A stretch of 64,000 bases of DNA from Paramecium sonneborni (taxonomy: Eukaryota; Ciliophora; Oligohymenophorea; Peniculida; Parameciidae): contig CAJJDN010000038.1 of assembly GCA_905182985.1 (NCBI GenBank), positions 452,258 through 516,257 on the forward strand, given 5' to 3'. This document shows, piece after piece, positions 1 to 10,139 of this stretch. Every line of letters begins with the position of its first letter. Position 1 is the stretch's first letter. Under the pieces are notes generated by a model. The model saw only the letters and a program-made list of their open reading frames with translations, was not told where the DNA came from and did no database searches. The position numbers and the translations under genes are program-made.

Positions 1-129
1 TGACATTTCATCACTTTCATCAAGATTGAACTCTATTCCAACATAATAGATTGTTACATATTAAATAGGGTATATATAAGCAAGATTATCATAGACATCA
101 AAGTGAATTAAATGCATTACAGTCATCAT
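1..129 (-). CDS. 5' fragment of a leftward gene, product unknown
   Basis: On the minus strand a frame without TGA runs from an ATG at 129 to the window edge, about 43 residues, ending in an acidic stretch read as EFNLDESDEMS. It contains HLIHFDVYDNLAYIYPIQ, which has ordinary coding composition. The start lies 97 bp from the start of the divergent PB1 gene, a normal Paramecium intergenic distance. A possible 25-nt GTA...TAG intron overlaps positions 34-58 and would change the reading frame at the end, so the last 15 residues are uncertain. No domain can be recognised in so short a piece. The call rests on composition and position only. Confidence 0.35.
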
Positions 130-225
130 TAAGTAGAATAATGAAAACGAGTAGAATCTGAAAATTAGTGATAATATGAATATTAAAAGTATAATAATTA
201 TTTATAATATTAATATTTAAAATAA

Positions 226-584
226 ATGCACAAAATTAAAATTTCCATTAACAAGGATATATATTTTTGTTAAAGACCGTTGAATCGATTCGAAGACTTG
301 ATGCAAGAATTCCAGTCTATAAATACTACTTATATAAATAAAGAGAATTTAAATTTCTAGTATTATGTTTTTACTATATTATTAGTTTTATAGATGAAGA
401 AGGAGATAAGGTAGCTATTTAAAACGATTACGATTTGGTGGATTTTAAAAAATAGAATCCGAAATTTTTAAAAATTAAAGTAGAATATAGAGATAAATTA
501 AATTTGACTGAAAGAGTCTATAATAGAGAAATAACAAAAGATGCTATGAAATAAAAAATTATGTAGCTTTTACAATAATATTGA
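226..584 (+). CDS. small PB1-domain protein
   Basis: One 26-nt intron (360-385, GTA...TAG) joins two exons into a 110-residue protein. PB1 domains are ubiquitin-fold dimerisation modules that pair through a basic lysine on one face and an acidic OPCA loop on the other. The N-terminus (HKIKISINKDI) has the lysine-bearing first strand, and after the splice the sequence YFIDEEGDKVAIQNDYDLVD is a clear OPCA-type acidic motif, so both faces are present. The C-terminal ~30 residues are helical and Gln-rich. Nothing else is attached, so this is either a free-standing PB1 adaptor or a truncated copy of a larger signalling protein. The partner cannot be read from the sequence. ATG 226 is the first in frame after an AT-rich leader. 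Confidence 0.7.
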
Positions 585-639
585 AATTTTTATTAATACT
601 GTGCTTTATCAATCATTATCTCGCAATTAAATCAACTTA

Positions 640-1053
640 AGTTGTAATTCTATTTAAGTTTTATTAACTTTCTTTGGTAACGATTCTTGGTTCCTTTTTT
701 AAAAGAGATTTAAAGTCTGATTTTTAAGACCTTGAATGATTCTAATCATTAGAGTAGATATCCAATGACTTTTCCTAATCCAGATTCATTCTTGTCATTA
801 TCCTTAACTAAATATGAGTTAGATTTCAAACACCTTAAATTTGTTTAATAAATATTTAATACCTAATGACCTCTCACATATATTGATCGAGCAAGAGCAG
901 TAGATCTGATATACATCCAATCTAAATCAATAGGCGAAATTTCTTTCACCAAACCAGTTTTAGCTATTAATTCCCATTTTGGAATTTTTATTTTACTATT
1001 TTTTCAAATACTCAGCATAAGCTTAACTGAAATTTTAAGCATGTACATCTTTG
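640..1053 (-). pseudogene. RPS19: decayed ribosomal protein eS19 (RPS19) copy
   Basis: Reading leftward, pieces of eS19 appear in the right order. KDVHAQNFSQAYAEYLKK is the N-terminal helix. A 1-nt frame change follows, then KIPKWELIAKTGLVKEISP, then DLDWMYIRSTALARSIYVRG (family pattern W-Y-x-R-A-A-x-x-A-R-x-I-Y-L-R-G). Next is a poorly matching middle, then GKVIGYLLQ, an in-frame TGA, and LESFKVLK. No ATG is found upstream of the first block. eS19 is a small-subunit protein needed for 18S rRNA maturation and a functional copy must exist elsewhere. Unlike the indels in other genes here, this copy combines a missing start, an internal stop and eroded core sequence, which fits true loss after gene or genome duplication. 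The family assignment is firm; the dead status is inferred. Confidence 0.75.
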
Positions 1054-1588
1054 TTTTAATGAATGATATTACTTTGATTGTGTAAAATGGAGTTAATAAT
1101 AAAAATATCAAATTTTTTTTGAATTATTATAAAGATATTATTTATTATTAATGGTTCTTGATTATCACTCAGAGAGTGTATGTTATAAGAGATATATTGA
1201 TTTTAGTATGAATAATAAACAAAGGGTATTTTGTTTTTAATTAACATTTAATAAATTTAAAGTATAGAAATCTGAAAGATGAATAAAAATAACTTGAGAG
1301 TATATAAGGATTGGAGTAAAAGAAAATTGCTGAGTTTAAATAGTTTGGGTTGAGAGAATTGAATTTTAGAGGAATTGTGAGATTAGGAATAAAAATGAAT
1401 GATTATATGATAGATAGAAAGAGAGTAAGAAAAATAGGATGCGAGAGAGAAATGGGAATAAATAAATAAAGGATAAATGAGTAATGGATAGGAGATAGAT
1501 ATTTATATATTTAGATAGTAATTTAATAATAATTAAATGTACATTATAAGGATTGATCGATCCGTTTTTAAAACATTAATAAAAATAT
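1054..1588. other. 535-bp spacer upstream of the trichocyst gene
   Basis: No coding frame, RNA gene or repeat was recognised. The right half is unusually purine-rich on the + strand (many GAGAG/GGAATAAA-like stretches). Just before the trichocyst gene there is a short GATCGATC palindrome near 1556. The region presumably holds the promoter of the trichocyst matrix gene and the lost start of the eS19 copy. Confidence 0.5.
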
Positions 1589-2775
1589 ATGCAAAAACTA
1601 GCCATCTTGACATTAGTTGTTGCTCTTGCAGCTTCCAAATTTGTTGATACCCACACAACTTTGGCTCAAATTGATGCTGATCCATTTGGAAATGTTGTGT
1701 TGTCTGCAATCAAGGCTCATATTCAAGCTTAAACACCAGCCAATGAAGTTAATATGTTATTGAACGGTGTGGCTGCTGGATTATAATAAGATCAAAATGA
1801 CCATGATCATGCTTTCGAATTAGACACAACAACCAATAATAGAGTAAGAATATTTATTAAGAATATCTTAGATTGTAGAAGATTTGGAAAAGGAAATCTT
1901 ATATCACTAAAATCAAATTACATCCAACACATAATTGAGAGACGACACAATTGAAGCATTGGCTGTTTCTGAAGAAGACATTAGAGTTACAATTCAAGAC
2001 ATTGCAACAAATGAATAAACATATGCCAGAGAAGAAGCCACAAGAAACTAATAACATGAAACCTTTGTTGCTAAAGTAGCTGCCATTGATGACGTTATTG
2101 ATGCCATTGATGATGCTGCCAAATTAGTTCAACACTTGAGCTTAGGTGCTTCATTTGTCTAAGTTAAATCAAAATATGAAACCATTCACAAGAGACTTAC
2201 TGATAATACATCCCATTCCTAACTCTTATAAGTATATATATTTTATATTCTTTAGCCAGTTGTTGCTGCTCTTACTGAATTAGCTACTCATGGAGTTAAC
2301 TAAAAGGCTTTAACCAAGATTGCTTAACTCTTAAGTGAAATCAGATAATAATTAGTCTCAGAAAAGGCTGCTAAAACTGTATTCATTATATTCTAATTCT
2401 TATTAAGGATGTTGAAGAAAGATAAGCTGCTCACTGGGCTGAATTCAGCGTTCATTTGAGCAATGAACATACCAGATTGGTTGAAAGAAAAGCATAATTG
2501 GAAGTCTAAATCTAAGAATAAAAGGATACAATTGAAGATGCTTAATCATGGATCGAATTCCACACCTTAGAATTAGAAAATAGTGAAGAAAGACTTGCTG
2601 GATAATAAGCATGGTATGCAGTCTAATCTGAAATCTATGAAACTTAAACTGCTGAAAGGTATCATCAAATTTTATATATAATAGAGCTGCCTAAAATGAA
2701 ATCGTTGACAGACTCTAAGAACATATCAGCGAGAAATTATCAACCACCGCTCAATTCATCAGCAAGAGAAATTGA
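1589..2775 (+). CDS. trichocyst matrix protein (TMP family)
   Basis: Four introns (1844-1871, 2232-2255, 2379-2407, 2659-2684) leave exactly 360 codons, 359 residues, the usual TMP length. A signal peptide (MQKLAILTLVVALAASKF) is followed by LAQIDADPFGNVVLSAIK, the conserved N-terminal signature of the family. The rest is Ala/Glu/Gln-rich heptad sequence forming coiled coils in two blocks separated by a short linker, as in TMPs, which are stored in dense-core trichocysts as proteolytically cut precursors and assemble into an expandable crystalline matrix. The third intron ends in AAG, not TAG; its 29-nt length would break the frame if retained, so it must be spliced. ATG 1589 is fixed by the signal peptide. 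A specific TMP subgroup is not claimed. Confidence 0.93.
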
Positions 2776-2868
2776 TTCATTAACATATACAATTATTGAC
2801 AATTGTTTCTACATTTAACATTATATATTTGTATTTCTCTTCTCTTACTCCTACTTATTATTATATTT

Positions 2869-3731
2869 ATGAAATTCTTAGCTCTTATTTCAGGAGGCAA
2901 AGATTCCATTTACAATATTATTAGATGTTAATAAGAAGGTCATGAACTCATACTCTTACTAAACCTATATCCTAAATGTATTAATGTATTACAATCCTAC
3001 TAGAAATTGGTGTTGAATCTGATAGCTTTATGTATCAGAGTGTTGGCACTAATGCAATCTAAGCTATTGCATAAGCTATGGACAAACCATTAATGACTAG
3101 AGAAATTAAAGGAATACCTAAAATTACTAATTTAGACTATTAAAGTAAAGATGAAGATAGAGTTGGTGATGAGGTTGAAGATCTTTATCTCATTTTAAAA
3201 GATGCTCTTCTTGCATATCCTGATATCAAAGGAGTCAGTTCTGGAGCTATTGCTTCCACTTATTAAAAACTAAGAGTTGAAGATTGGTATTTCAATCTGC
3301 TTATTATAGTTGTAATAGATTAGGATTAACATCACTTGCTTATTTATGGAATCAAGATTAGTTTTCCTTATTGGATCAAATGTTGCAGAATAATATGAAT
3401 ATCATACTCATTAAAGTTGCAGCCATGGGATTGACTTCCAAACATTTAGGAAAAACCATTCAAGAATTATACGATTACTTTAAAGAAATAGTAATATTAT
3501 TCAAAAGTCTATTTTTAGAATTCCAAATTTGGATTTCATCCTTGTGGAGAAGGAGGAGAATTTGAAAGCTTTGTACTCGATTGTCCACTTTATAAAAAAA
3601 GAATTCAAATGTAGTATCTTATATTTAAATCTCTTAGAAATGAAACAGAAGTTATTTGTCATGAAGAAAATCCTATTGCTCCTGTCTTTTATCTATTAAT
3701 TAAAAAGTATGAACTCATTGATAAAAATTGA
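2869..3731 (+). CDS. DPH6: diphthine-ammonia ligase (DPH6-like)
   Basis: Catalyses the last step of diphthamide formation on elongation factor 2: ATP-dependent amidation of diphthine with ammonium, in the cytosol. Four introns (2978-3003, 3287-3309, 3491-3518, 3611-3637) leave 253 codons, close to the usual ~265 residues. The N-terminus holds the PP-loop of the adenine nucleotide alpha-hydrolase fold (FLALISGGKDSIYN, residues 3-16). The middle has the family pattern ending in GVSSGAIASTYQKLRVED, and the C-terminal part has FHPCGEGGEFESFVLDCPLY. All family landmarks are intact and no frameshift is seen. It starts about 90 bp after the trichocyst gene on the same strand, but nothing suggests co-transcription. 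Confidence 0.94.
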
Positions 3732-3987
3732 ACCTTAAATAACATCGTATTTTATATTCATTATTATATTAAACTTATTTTTATAAATTAATTTTTATAA
3801 AACGAATATCATCCCTCATTTCTCAATTTTATATAAATATATTTTTCATATATTATATTTCTATCAACTCAAATGATGTTAAATTGTTTATGTATAACTT
3901 CTTTACTTTAAAACTTAGCAATATTACTAATAAATAACTATAAAATTTATTTTATACAATACAATTTCAATAATTAAATAAAAAGTA
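3732..3987. other. short AT-rich spacer
   Basis: AT-rich 3' flank of the diphthine ligase gene. No gene, repeat or structured element was recognised. Confidence 0.5.
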
Positions 3988-4309
3988 ATGGATGAATTCT
4001 ACAACTTCATAAGGTTATAATATGATTTAGATTAGTTATAAAATTTAAGTTTGAAATTTCCCTCTCTTGGTATGTATAAATTGATTTGGAAGAACTCTTA
4101 ATGAAAGAAAGAATTGGAAATAGAGGTAAATGAAGTAAGAATAAATGGAAATATCAATAAATGAGAAGAATTTAGAAAGGGCAATTAATGTCGGATTGAT
4201 GATTGTGTTTTGTAATGAAATAAAATTATTATAAAATGTGATGTCAGGTAATAAGGAAAATATAGGGTTGGCGTTTATTGGTTAGAATGTATGTAACAAG
4301 GGATGAAGC
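3988..4309 (+). pseudogene. coding-like remnant, unknown
   Basis: From an ATG at 3988 a frame gives MDEFYNFIRLQYDLDQLQ, then meets a stop. Further coding-like blocks (DLEELLMKERIGNRG and NEKNLERAINVGLMIVFCNE) follow in other frames up to about 4309. No single set of 20-33 nt introns joins them. The composition is that of Paramecium coding DNA rather than spacer, so a decayed or mis-sequenced gene is the likeliest reading. No family was recognised. It could also be chance in AT-rich sequence. Confidence 0.3.
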
Positions 4310-4432
4310 ATTATAGACTTTAGAAGGAGAAAAAAGAAATTAATGGATGATAAATCTTAGTTGAACCTGATTATAAAAGTCTTATATTAAATGTGAACAT
4401 ATCTGATATTAAATATATCTTTTTAACATTTG

Positions 4433-6229
4433 ATGTTACATCACCTTAGAAAATACATGTATAATACAACCAAGGCTCTTCCTTTGGAGCAACTTACCAG
4501 ATGGGGACTACATAATGCCACAGTGGTTAGAAATGCCAGTACACCAGAATTGTATGAGATTGCTGCAATGGATCCATTATCACCAGATCCAGAGACTAGA
4601 TAAGGTTCAATTTCAAGTACAGGAGCAATGGTAGCATATTCCGGAAGAAGAACAGGGTAATAGAGTGATTGATTGATTTAATTTAGTCGTTCACCAAAAG
4701 ACAAGAGAGTTGTATTAGACGAATAGACAGAATAAGAAATTTGGTGGGGAGATGTTAACATTCCAATTCCTAAGAAATCTCATAATTTATTAGAATAAAT
4801 AGCTTTATAATTTTTAAACACAAGACCAAGAGTAAGAGAATTGAATAATAAATGATAGTTATTTGTTGTTGATGGATATGCAGGATGGGATCCTCATAGT
4901 CGTTTAAGAATTAGAGTATTTTGTACAAGAGCTTATCATGCATTATTTATGTAAAATATGCTTATAAAACCAACGACGGAAGAATTGAAGAGAGATTTTA
5001 GTGATGATGTTGATTTTCATATTTTTAATGCTGGTCCTATGTCAGCACCAAAATTAGTAGAAGGAGTAGGTTCTGAAACTTGTGTATCTGTAAATCTGAC
5101 AGATAAAAAAATGGTAATATTAGGAACTTAATATGCTGGTGAAATGAAGAAAGGAGTATTTGGAGTTACTCATTATATGTTACCAAAATAAGGTATTCTA
5201 ACACTTCATAGTTCTGCTAATGAAGGTGTTAATGGTGATGTAACACTATTATTTGGATTAAGTGGTACTGGTAAAACTACACTCAGTGCTGATCCAAAAA
5301 GAAAATTAATTGGTGATGATGAACATGGATGGTCTGATTTAGGCATTTTTAATATTGAAGGAGGATGTTATGCTAAATGTGTTGATTTAACATATGAAAA
5401 AGAACCTGAAATTTATAATGCAGTTAAGTATATATTAATATGTAAATTCAAGGTTTGGTGCTGTATTAGAAAATGTTGAATTTATTTCAAAAGATTCTAG
5501 ATAAGTTGATTATCATAATATTTCCATTACTGAAAATACTAGAGTTAGTTATCCACTTGATTTCATTCCTGGAGCAAAAAATCCAGCTCTTGGTAGCCAT
5601 CCTTAAAATATACTATTTCTTACTTGTGATGCTTATGGAGTCTTACCACCTGTTTCTTTATTAACACCTGAATAAGCTATGTATCATTTCATTTCAGGAT
5701 ATACAGCTAAAGTATAAACTAAGTTTTTAAACTTTTTAGGTTGCTGGTACTGAAATGGGAGTCAAAGAACCTGTTGCTACTTTTTCTGCATGTTTTGGTG
5801 AAGCATTCTTACCATTACATCCAACACTTTATGCAACTATGTTAGCTGATAAAATGAAATAACATGGAACTAAATGTTGGTTAATTAATACTGGATGGTC
5901 TGGTGGTAAATATGGAGTTGGAAAAAGAATGTCTCTCAAAAATACAAGATCTATTATTGATGCTATTCATAGTGGAGAATTAGCTAATGGATAATTTGAT
6001 AATTTTGAAGTCTTCAATTTATAAATTCCTAAAAGAGCTACTGGAGTACCTGATTAAATTCTTCATCCCAAAAATACTTGGACGTATTATTCTATTCATT
6101 ATATTTCATAGAAATAAAGCTGAATTTGATAGAACTTTAAGAAATCTAGGAGATAAATTCAAAAAGAACTTCTAAAAATATTAGAACAAAGCTTCACCAG
6201 AAGTTATTAATGCAGGTCCAAAAATTTGA
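4433..6229 (+). CDS. pckA: phosphoenolpyruvate carboxykinase, ATP-utilising
   Basis: Converts oxaloacetate + ATP to PEP + CO2 + ADP, the entry step of gluconeogenesis. Five introns (4657-4686, 4832-4858, 5428-5452, 5712-5739, 6084-6111) leave 553 codons, the normal size for the ATP-type enzyme. Landmarks in order: GRSPKDK (substrate binding), [12 protein letters not shown], the kinase-1a loop [19 protein letters not shown] near residue 256, the kinase-2 motif [11 protein letters not shown], and [12 protein letters not shown]. The GTP-type enzyme lacks this arrangement. The 27-nt second intron contains an in-frame TGA; the third intron ends in AAG. The first ~20 residues ([14 protein letters not shown]) are basic and could be a mitochondrial presequence, which is inference. 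Convergent with the Myb gene. Confidence 0.97.
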
Positions 6230-6525
6230 GTACATATTGCAGATATTTATTAAAATATCCAAATATTTCTTCATTCTTTATCTTTTACTCATCTACTTTA
6301 TCTATTTTACATACATTACAGTTTAAGATCATAAATTATAAAAAATCATTAATTAAATTAATTTTCAAATAAATAAATAATTAATAGCGTTTTTTTATAT
6401 AAAAATTTGACTTTTAATCTAAACTTTAAAAAATGCCTGCAAAAACTTAAAAGAAAGATTCAAGAATGGATCAAGATGTTATATTATATATTGTTTTTTA
6501 ATGTTCTTCATTTTCTCTTTATAAA

Positions 6526-7688
6526 TCACATCATCTGCATGAATTAACATCCATACATAGGATGAGGTTAAGGATAAGAGAGGTATTAAGGGGTGTAATA
6601 TGGTTAGACTGATTAGATTGGCCAGCTTATAAGGTTTGGTTAAATGCAGAATGCAAAAACAGGTTATGGATTATAAATCTATCCCTATAGTATTAATTTT
6701 GATTTACTTATGATTGATTAATAGGAATAAAACCAGAATGAAGTTGATTTAGATTATTATAAACTGATATAGATTGATTATCTTATTAGAAGTCAGATTA
6801 ATTAGTTTTAGGTTGATCATATTCTTATAAAGAATCTAATTTAATGTTTTCTATATTAGAAAGTTTAGATTCCAGTTTAGAAATCTTTAAATTTTGAGCA
6901 TTTAAGCAATTAGGGATGGTTGATTTGCTATTATTTTCTCCAGAAAAAGTTTCTTATTTAGAATTCTTCCTACTAGAATTTCTATTCTTTTAGGCTATAT
7001 AATTATTACTAAAATTATTTATATATATTACTTGATGTCAAATAGTTGATTAAGCATAGATTTAATATAGTTCACATCATTTTCTGAAAGCATTCTAAGT
7101 TCTGCTTTTTCTGTATATCTATATCGTTTGATAAGTTATTAAAATTCTGTTTTCATTTTCTCATCAATGTTGAAACTTTTAAAAGAATCTTCTTTGCAAT
7201 AAATGACTCCTAAAACACTAGGTTTAATTTGTTTAAGTAAATCTGATGCTAAAAAAGAATGAATATATATTTACATTTATCTAAACCAACAGCCTTACTG
7301 AGTCGACGTAAGACTTTTCTTAATGTAGCATAAAAATAGTTTTTGCATAATAAATCAGAACGGCCAGGCATTTAGGAAGCAATTCTAGCCCAGCTATTTC
7401 CACAAGATTATTAAAGATTGAATAAATTGTCTTCATCTTCTTATGTCCAATTACTTTTATTCAAATTGGGGTTAAGAATATTTTAAAATCGTTCCCTACA
7501 AGCAGCAGAAGAACGAATTTTTTAAGTATTTTTCACTATAGATTGAAGTTCACGTGCAATACGATTCCAAGAGGTACAACCATTAAGTTTTATAAGTTCT
7601 AATAAGAGTTTGTCTTCCTAAAAGAATTGTAAACTAAGTTTACTTGATAGGACCAGCTCTATCGAGTTTCTGATTATTTAGATTACAT
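6526..7688 (-). CDS. R2R3-type Myb DNA-binding protein
   Basis: A nuclear transcription-factor-like protein of 354 residues. Four introns (7618-7643, 7249-7274, 7009-7031, 6685-6707) give exactly 355 codons. Repeat 1 reads QSWSYQEDKLLLELI then SWNRIARELQS; repeat 2 reads SNWTQEDEDNLFNLQQ then NSWARIASQMPGRSD, each with the spaced Trp residues and helix-turn-helix layout of Myb. The C-terminal half is Asn/Gln-rich and ends in a Pro/Tyr/Gln-rich tail (YYTPQYLSYPQPHPMYG), typical of activation regions. The start at 7688 is chosen because its frame runs straight through the first splice into repeat 1; an upstream ATG at 7765 is out of frame after splicing. Target genes are unknown. Confidence 0.92.
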
Positions 7689-7787
7689 TGTTACTGAGTA
7701 ACTTGGCAAGATTATTTGAAAATAAGATATATAATTTATATATTATGAAAATTTTTGGTAATCATACTAAAATAATATAATAAAATG

Positions 7788-8280
7788 TCATTTTTTTATG
7801 CTGGATTCATGTTATTTTTAATCAAGCAATAGTTTTGCTTCAATAAGTACATCCTCATTATTATTATCATCAAAACTTTCCTATTTTTATTTCTCTATCT
7901 TATTACTTAATTTATAAAATGCTAACTTAAAATTTTAAGAATCAAATAATTACACTTGTTATACCAAAAGTTGAAATAATTATTATTCCTATTAATTTTT
8001 GAAATTTCAACAATCTATATTATTTTTAGGATAATTTTTCATCTATTATTTCATCTCTCAGTCCTCTTAAGTACTTGTTAAATCTTTACATTACTTTCAT
8101 ATCACAAACAGAATTGAATAAATTTAATATTATTAATGAAAAATTAATTTTCATATTGTTCAAAATAGAATTCACATATACAATAAACACCTTTTGGAAA
8201 CTCATAAAATATTTAAAAAAGCAATTAATAAAGCAAATAAAGATTGCAAATATTTGATGATTTTAAAATTCAATAACCAT
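7788..8280 (-). CDS. small membrane protein, unknown
   Basis: One 28-nt intron (7926-7953, ending AAG) leaves 155 codons. There are two hydrophobic segments, one near the N-terminus (IFAIFICFINCFFKYF) and one in the middle (LIGIIIISTFGITS). Between them lies a basic stretch with QRFNKYLRGLRDEI. The C-terminal tail after the splice is charged and Gln-rich, ending SIKK. The start may instead be the Met at 8100. It lies ~100 bp upstream of the Myb gene on the same strand and 57 bp from the divergent USP gene. No family was recognised. Composition and an exact whole-codon length support it as real. Confidence 0.5.
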
Positions 8281-8337
8281 AATCCTTTTCTTAATTTAAT
8301 AATTTTTCTATAAAATAATTACATGCACATTAATAAA

Positions 8338-9522
8338 ATGATTAATTATAATAATAACCTTTCACAATATTTTAAATACCTAAGGGATTAAAAAATATAG
8401 GAAATAATTGTTTTATGTATATTTTTTTTATATTTAGGAATGCAATTTTATAAATGTTATACAGTATTAAGTAATTTAGAAAATCTATCTTAGATTTACC
8501 GGCTAAATAACTTCAAACCGATTCTATTAGTCTTCATTTGTATACATTGTTTTAAGAATTAAAATCCTCTAAACAAATTTATTTAAATCCTTCTCAATTT
8601 TATCATGCATTTTGTATAATAATTAATAATCATTTTAGTGAATAAACATAACTAATTTTAATTTGGCAGATAAGAAGATGCACATGAATTTTTATTGTGT
8701 TTATTCTAATCTTTAGGATCGGATTGCAAAAACAAATAAATCGAAACAAGCTTTGTTGATGATATCAAAAATTTTTTTGAAGACCTTTTTCTTGGAAATG
8801 AGAGAGTTTTAGAATCTAAAATAGAAAAAGAATGGAAATTAAAAAGATAATTAGAAAGCAATATTATAACAAATTTATTTGTTGGTTTATTTAGTAACAA
8901 AATCATTTGCAAAAATTGTTAATTTGAGTAAATTCATTATGAAGAATTCAATGTATTAGCTTTAAGTTTAGAATATTATTTAGGTATTTATAATTTTAAA
9001 AAAGAAAGCTGCTTACTGAATGAACTAATCAAATTTTAATTTAAACCTTAAATCATAACAAATTATAAATGTTAAAAGTGTTTATAAGATGAACACTAAT
9101 TAATGTAATAAATAAAATAATTAGAGTCAAAAAATAGCAAAACTTCCAAGAATTTTAATTATTTAATTAAAGCGATTTAATTATTAAAATTCTGCATAGA
9201 GAATAAATACAAACATTATTTTTCCTTTTGAAAATTTATCTTTGGTTGAATAATGCACTCCAAATATTAGATCTTGTTCATATGACTTATAAACTATAAT
9301 CCATCATTCTGGAACTTGCAATAATGGCCATTATTATGCGTACTTTAAAAATATGATAATATAATTAGGACATGTAGATATGAAGAAGATAATAGAATAA
9401 AATGGTTTAGATTTGATGATTCAATGGTTGAGGAAGCATAATTGGAGAAAAGACAATATGACACTTATGGTACTCCTACACCATATATGCTAATTTTTGA
9501 GTAAAAACAATATTCATAATGA
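8338..9522 (+). CDS. ubiquitin-specific protease (USP/C19 peptidase)
   Basis: Removes ubiquitin from proteins by a papain-like Cys/His/Asp triad. Two introns (8417-8437, 8614-8638) are clear. Cys box: GLKNIGNNCFMNAILQMLYS, with the catalytic Cys and its oxyanion Asn. Then GRQEDAHEFLL (the QQDAHEFL motif), a zinc-ribbon-like pair of CxxC (ICKNC and YKCQKC), LPRILIIQLKRFNYQ, and the His box HHSGTCNNGHYYAYFK followed by FRFDDSMV with the Asp. The frame as given is broken three times, at mononucleotide A runs near 8374-8376, 9129-9134 and 9347-9351; changing each by one base gives 380 codons with every motif in one frame. That pattern fits base-calling error in a short but complete USP. Substrates are unknown. 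Confidence 0.9.
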
Positions 9523-9609
9523 AAAATATTATTGTATTCATTTTAATTTATAAAAAAAAATTCTTTTGATGAATCATGATTCATCTAGCTTCATTTTTCA
9601 AGTAATAAT

Positions 9610-10128
9610 TCAATTATCCTTTAATTAAATATTTTCTAAAATTATATGCCTAAATTATAAATTTTTATAGAGAAATGCTTCTTCTTTCAAAAGTTTATAA
9701 ACATTACCTAGATATCATCAAAATTAAAATTAGGTATAGAATAATTAAACAATATATCATTTAATTCTAAATTTTTATCAAATCATTTATTATTACTGTT
9801 TAATTAATTTAATTTTCTATTAACCATGACTAAATATTATTATTAGAATTGAAATCTATATTCTGTATGAACTTTAACTTTAACAATACTTTCCTAAATT
9901 ATAAACAATATTACAAGGTCTCATATTCTTTAAATATACATTATCTCTTAATTTAATTATAATTTCATTTAATAAATATGGCCTGACTAATTAAATTGTT
10001 GCTTAATAATAAATCCTTTAAATTTTCTTTTTTTACTACTTAATCAATTCATTTTTTAACTTATATTCAATATAAGGTTTATATTTAATAAAAGAAAATT
10101 AAATTTCTTAATTTCTTTTTATTTACAT
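9610..10128 (-). CDS. unknown protein, frame broken at homopolymers
   Basis: Reading leftward from ATG 10128, a basic N-terminal region (KRNQEIQFSFIKYKPYIEY) leads into ATIQLVRPYLLNEIIIKLRD. After a one-base shift at the T run near 9929-9931 and one intron (9894-9914) it continues as KVLLKLKFIQNIDFNSNN and SIPNFNFDDIQ, then a second shift near 9709-9711 gives FYKLLKEEAFLYKNLQFR to the TGA at 9610. With both runs lengthened by one base the product is about 165 residues, mostly helical. No family was recognised. The chance of such long consistent coding text on one strand is low, but the gene could also be decayed. Confidence 0.5.
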
Positions 10129-10139
10129 AAACTGATAAA

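Noticed and set aside
4832..4858. In-frame TGA inside PEPCK, possible selenocysteine or decay
   Set aside because: The TGA lies inside a perfect 27-nt GTA...TAG intron; removing it joins the two flanks of the active-site region correctly.
6434..6645. Rightward ORF beginning MPAKTQKKDSRMDQD
   Set aside because: Overlaps the Pro/Tyr/Gln-rich end of the Myb gene on the other strand, which has exact codon length and better composition.
8338..9522. USP as a pseudogene
   Set aside because: All catalytic boxes are intact and the three frame breaks are single-base run-length changes that sum to a whole codon number; errors are more likely than decay.
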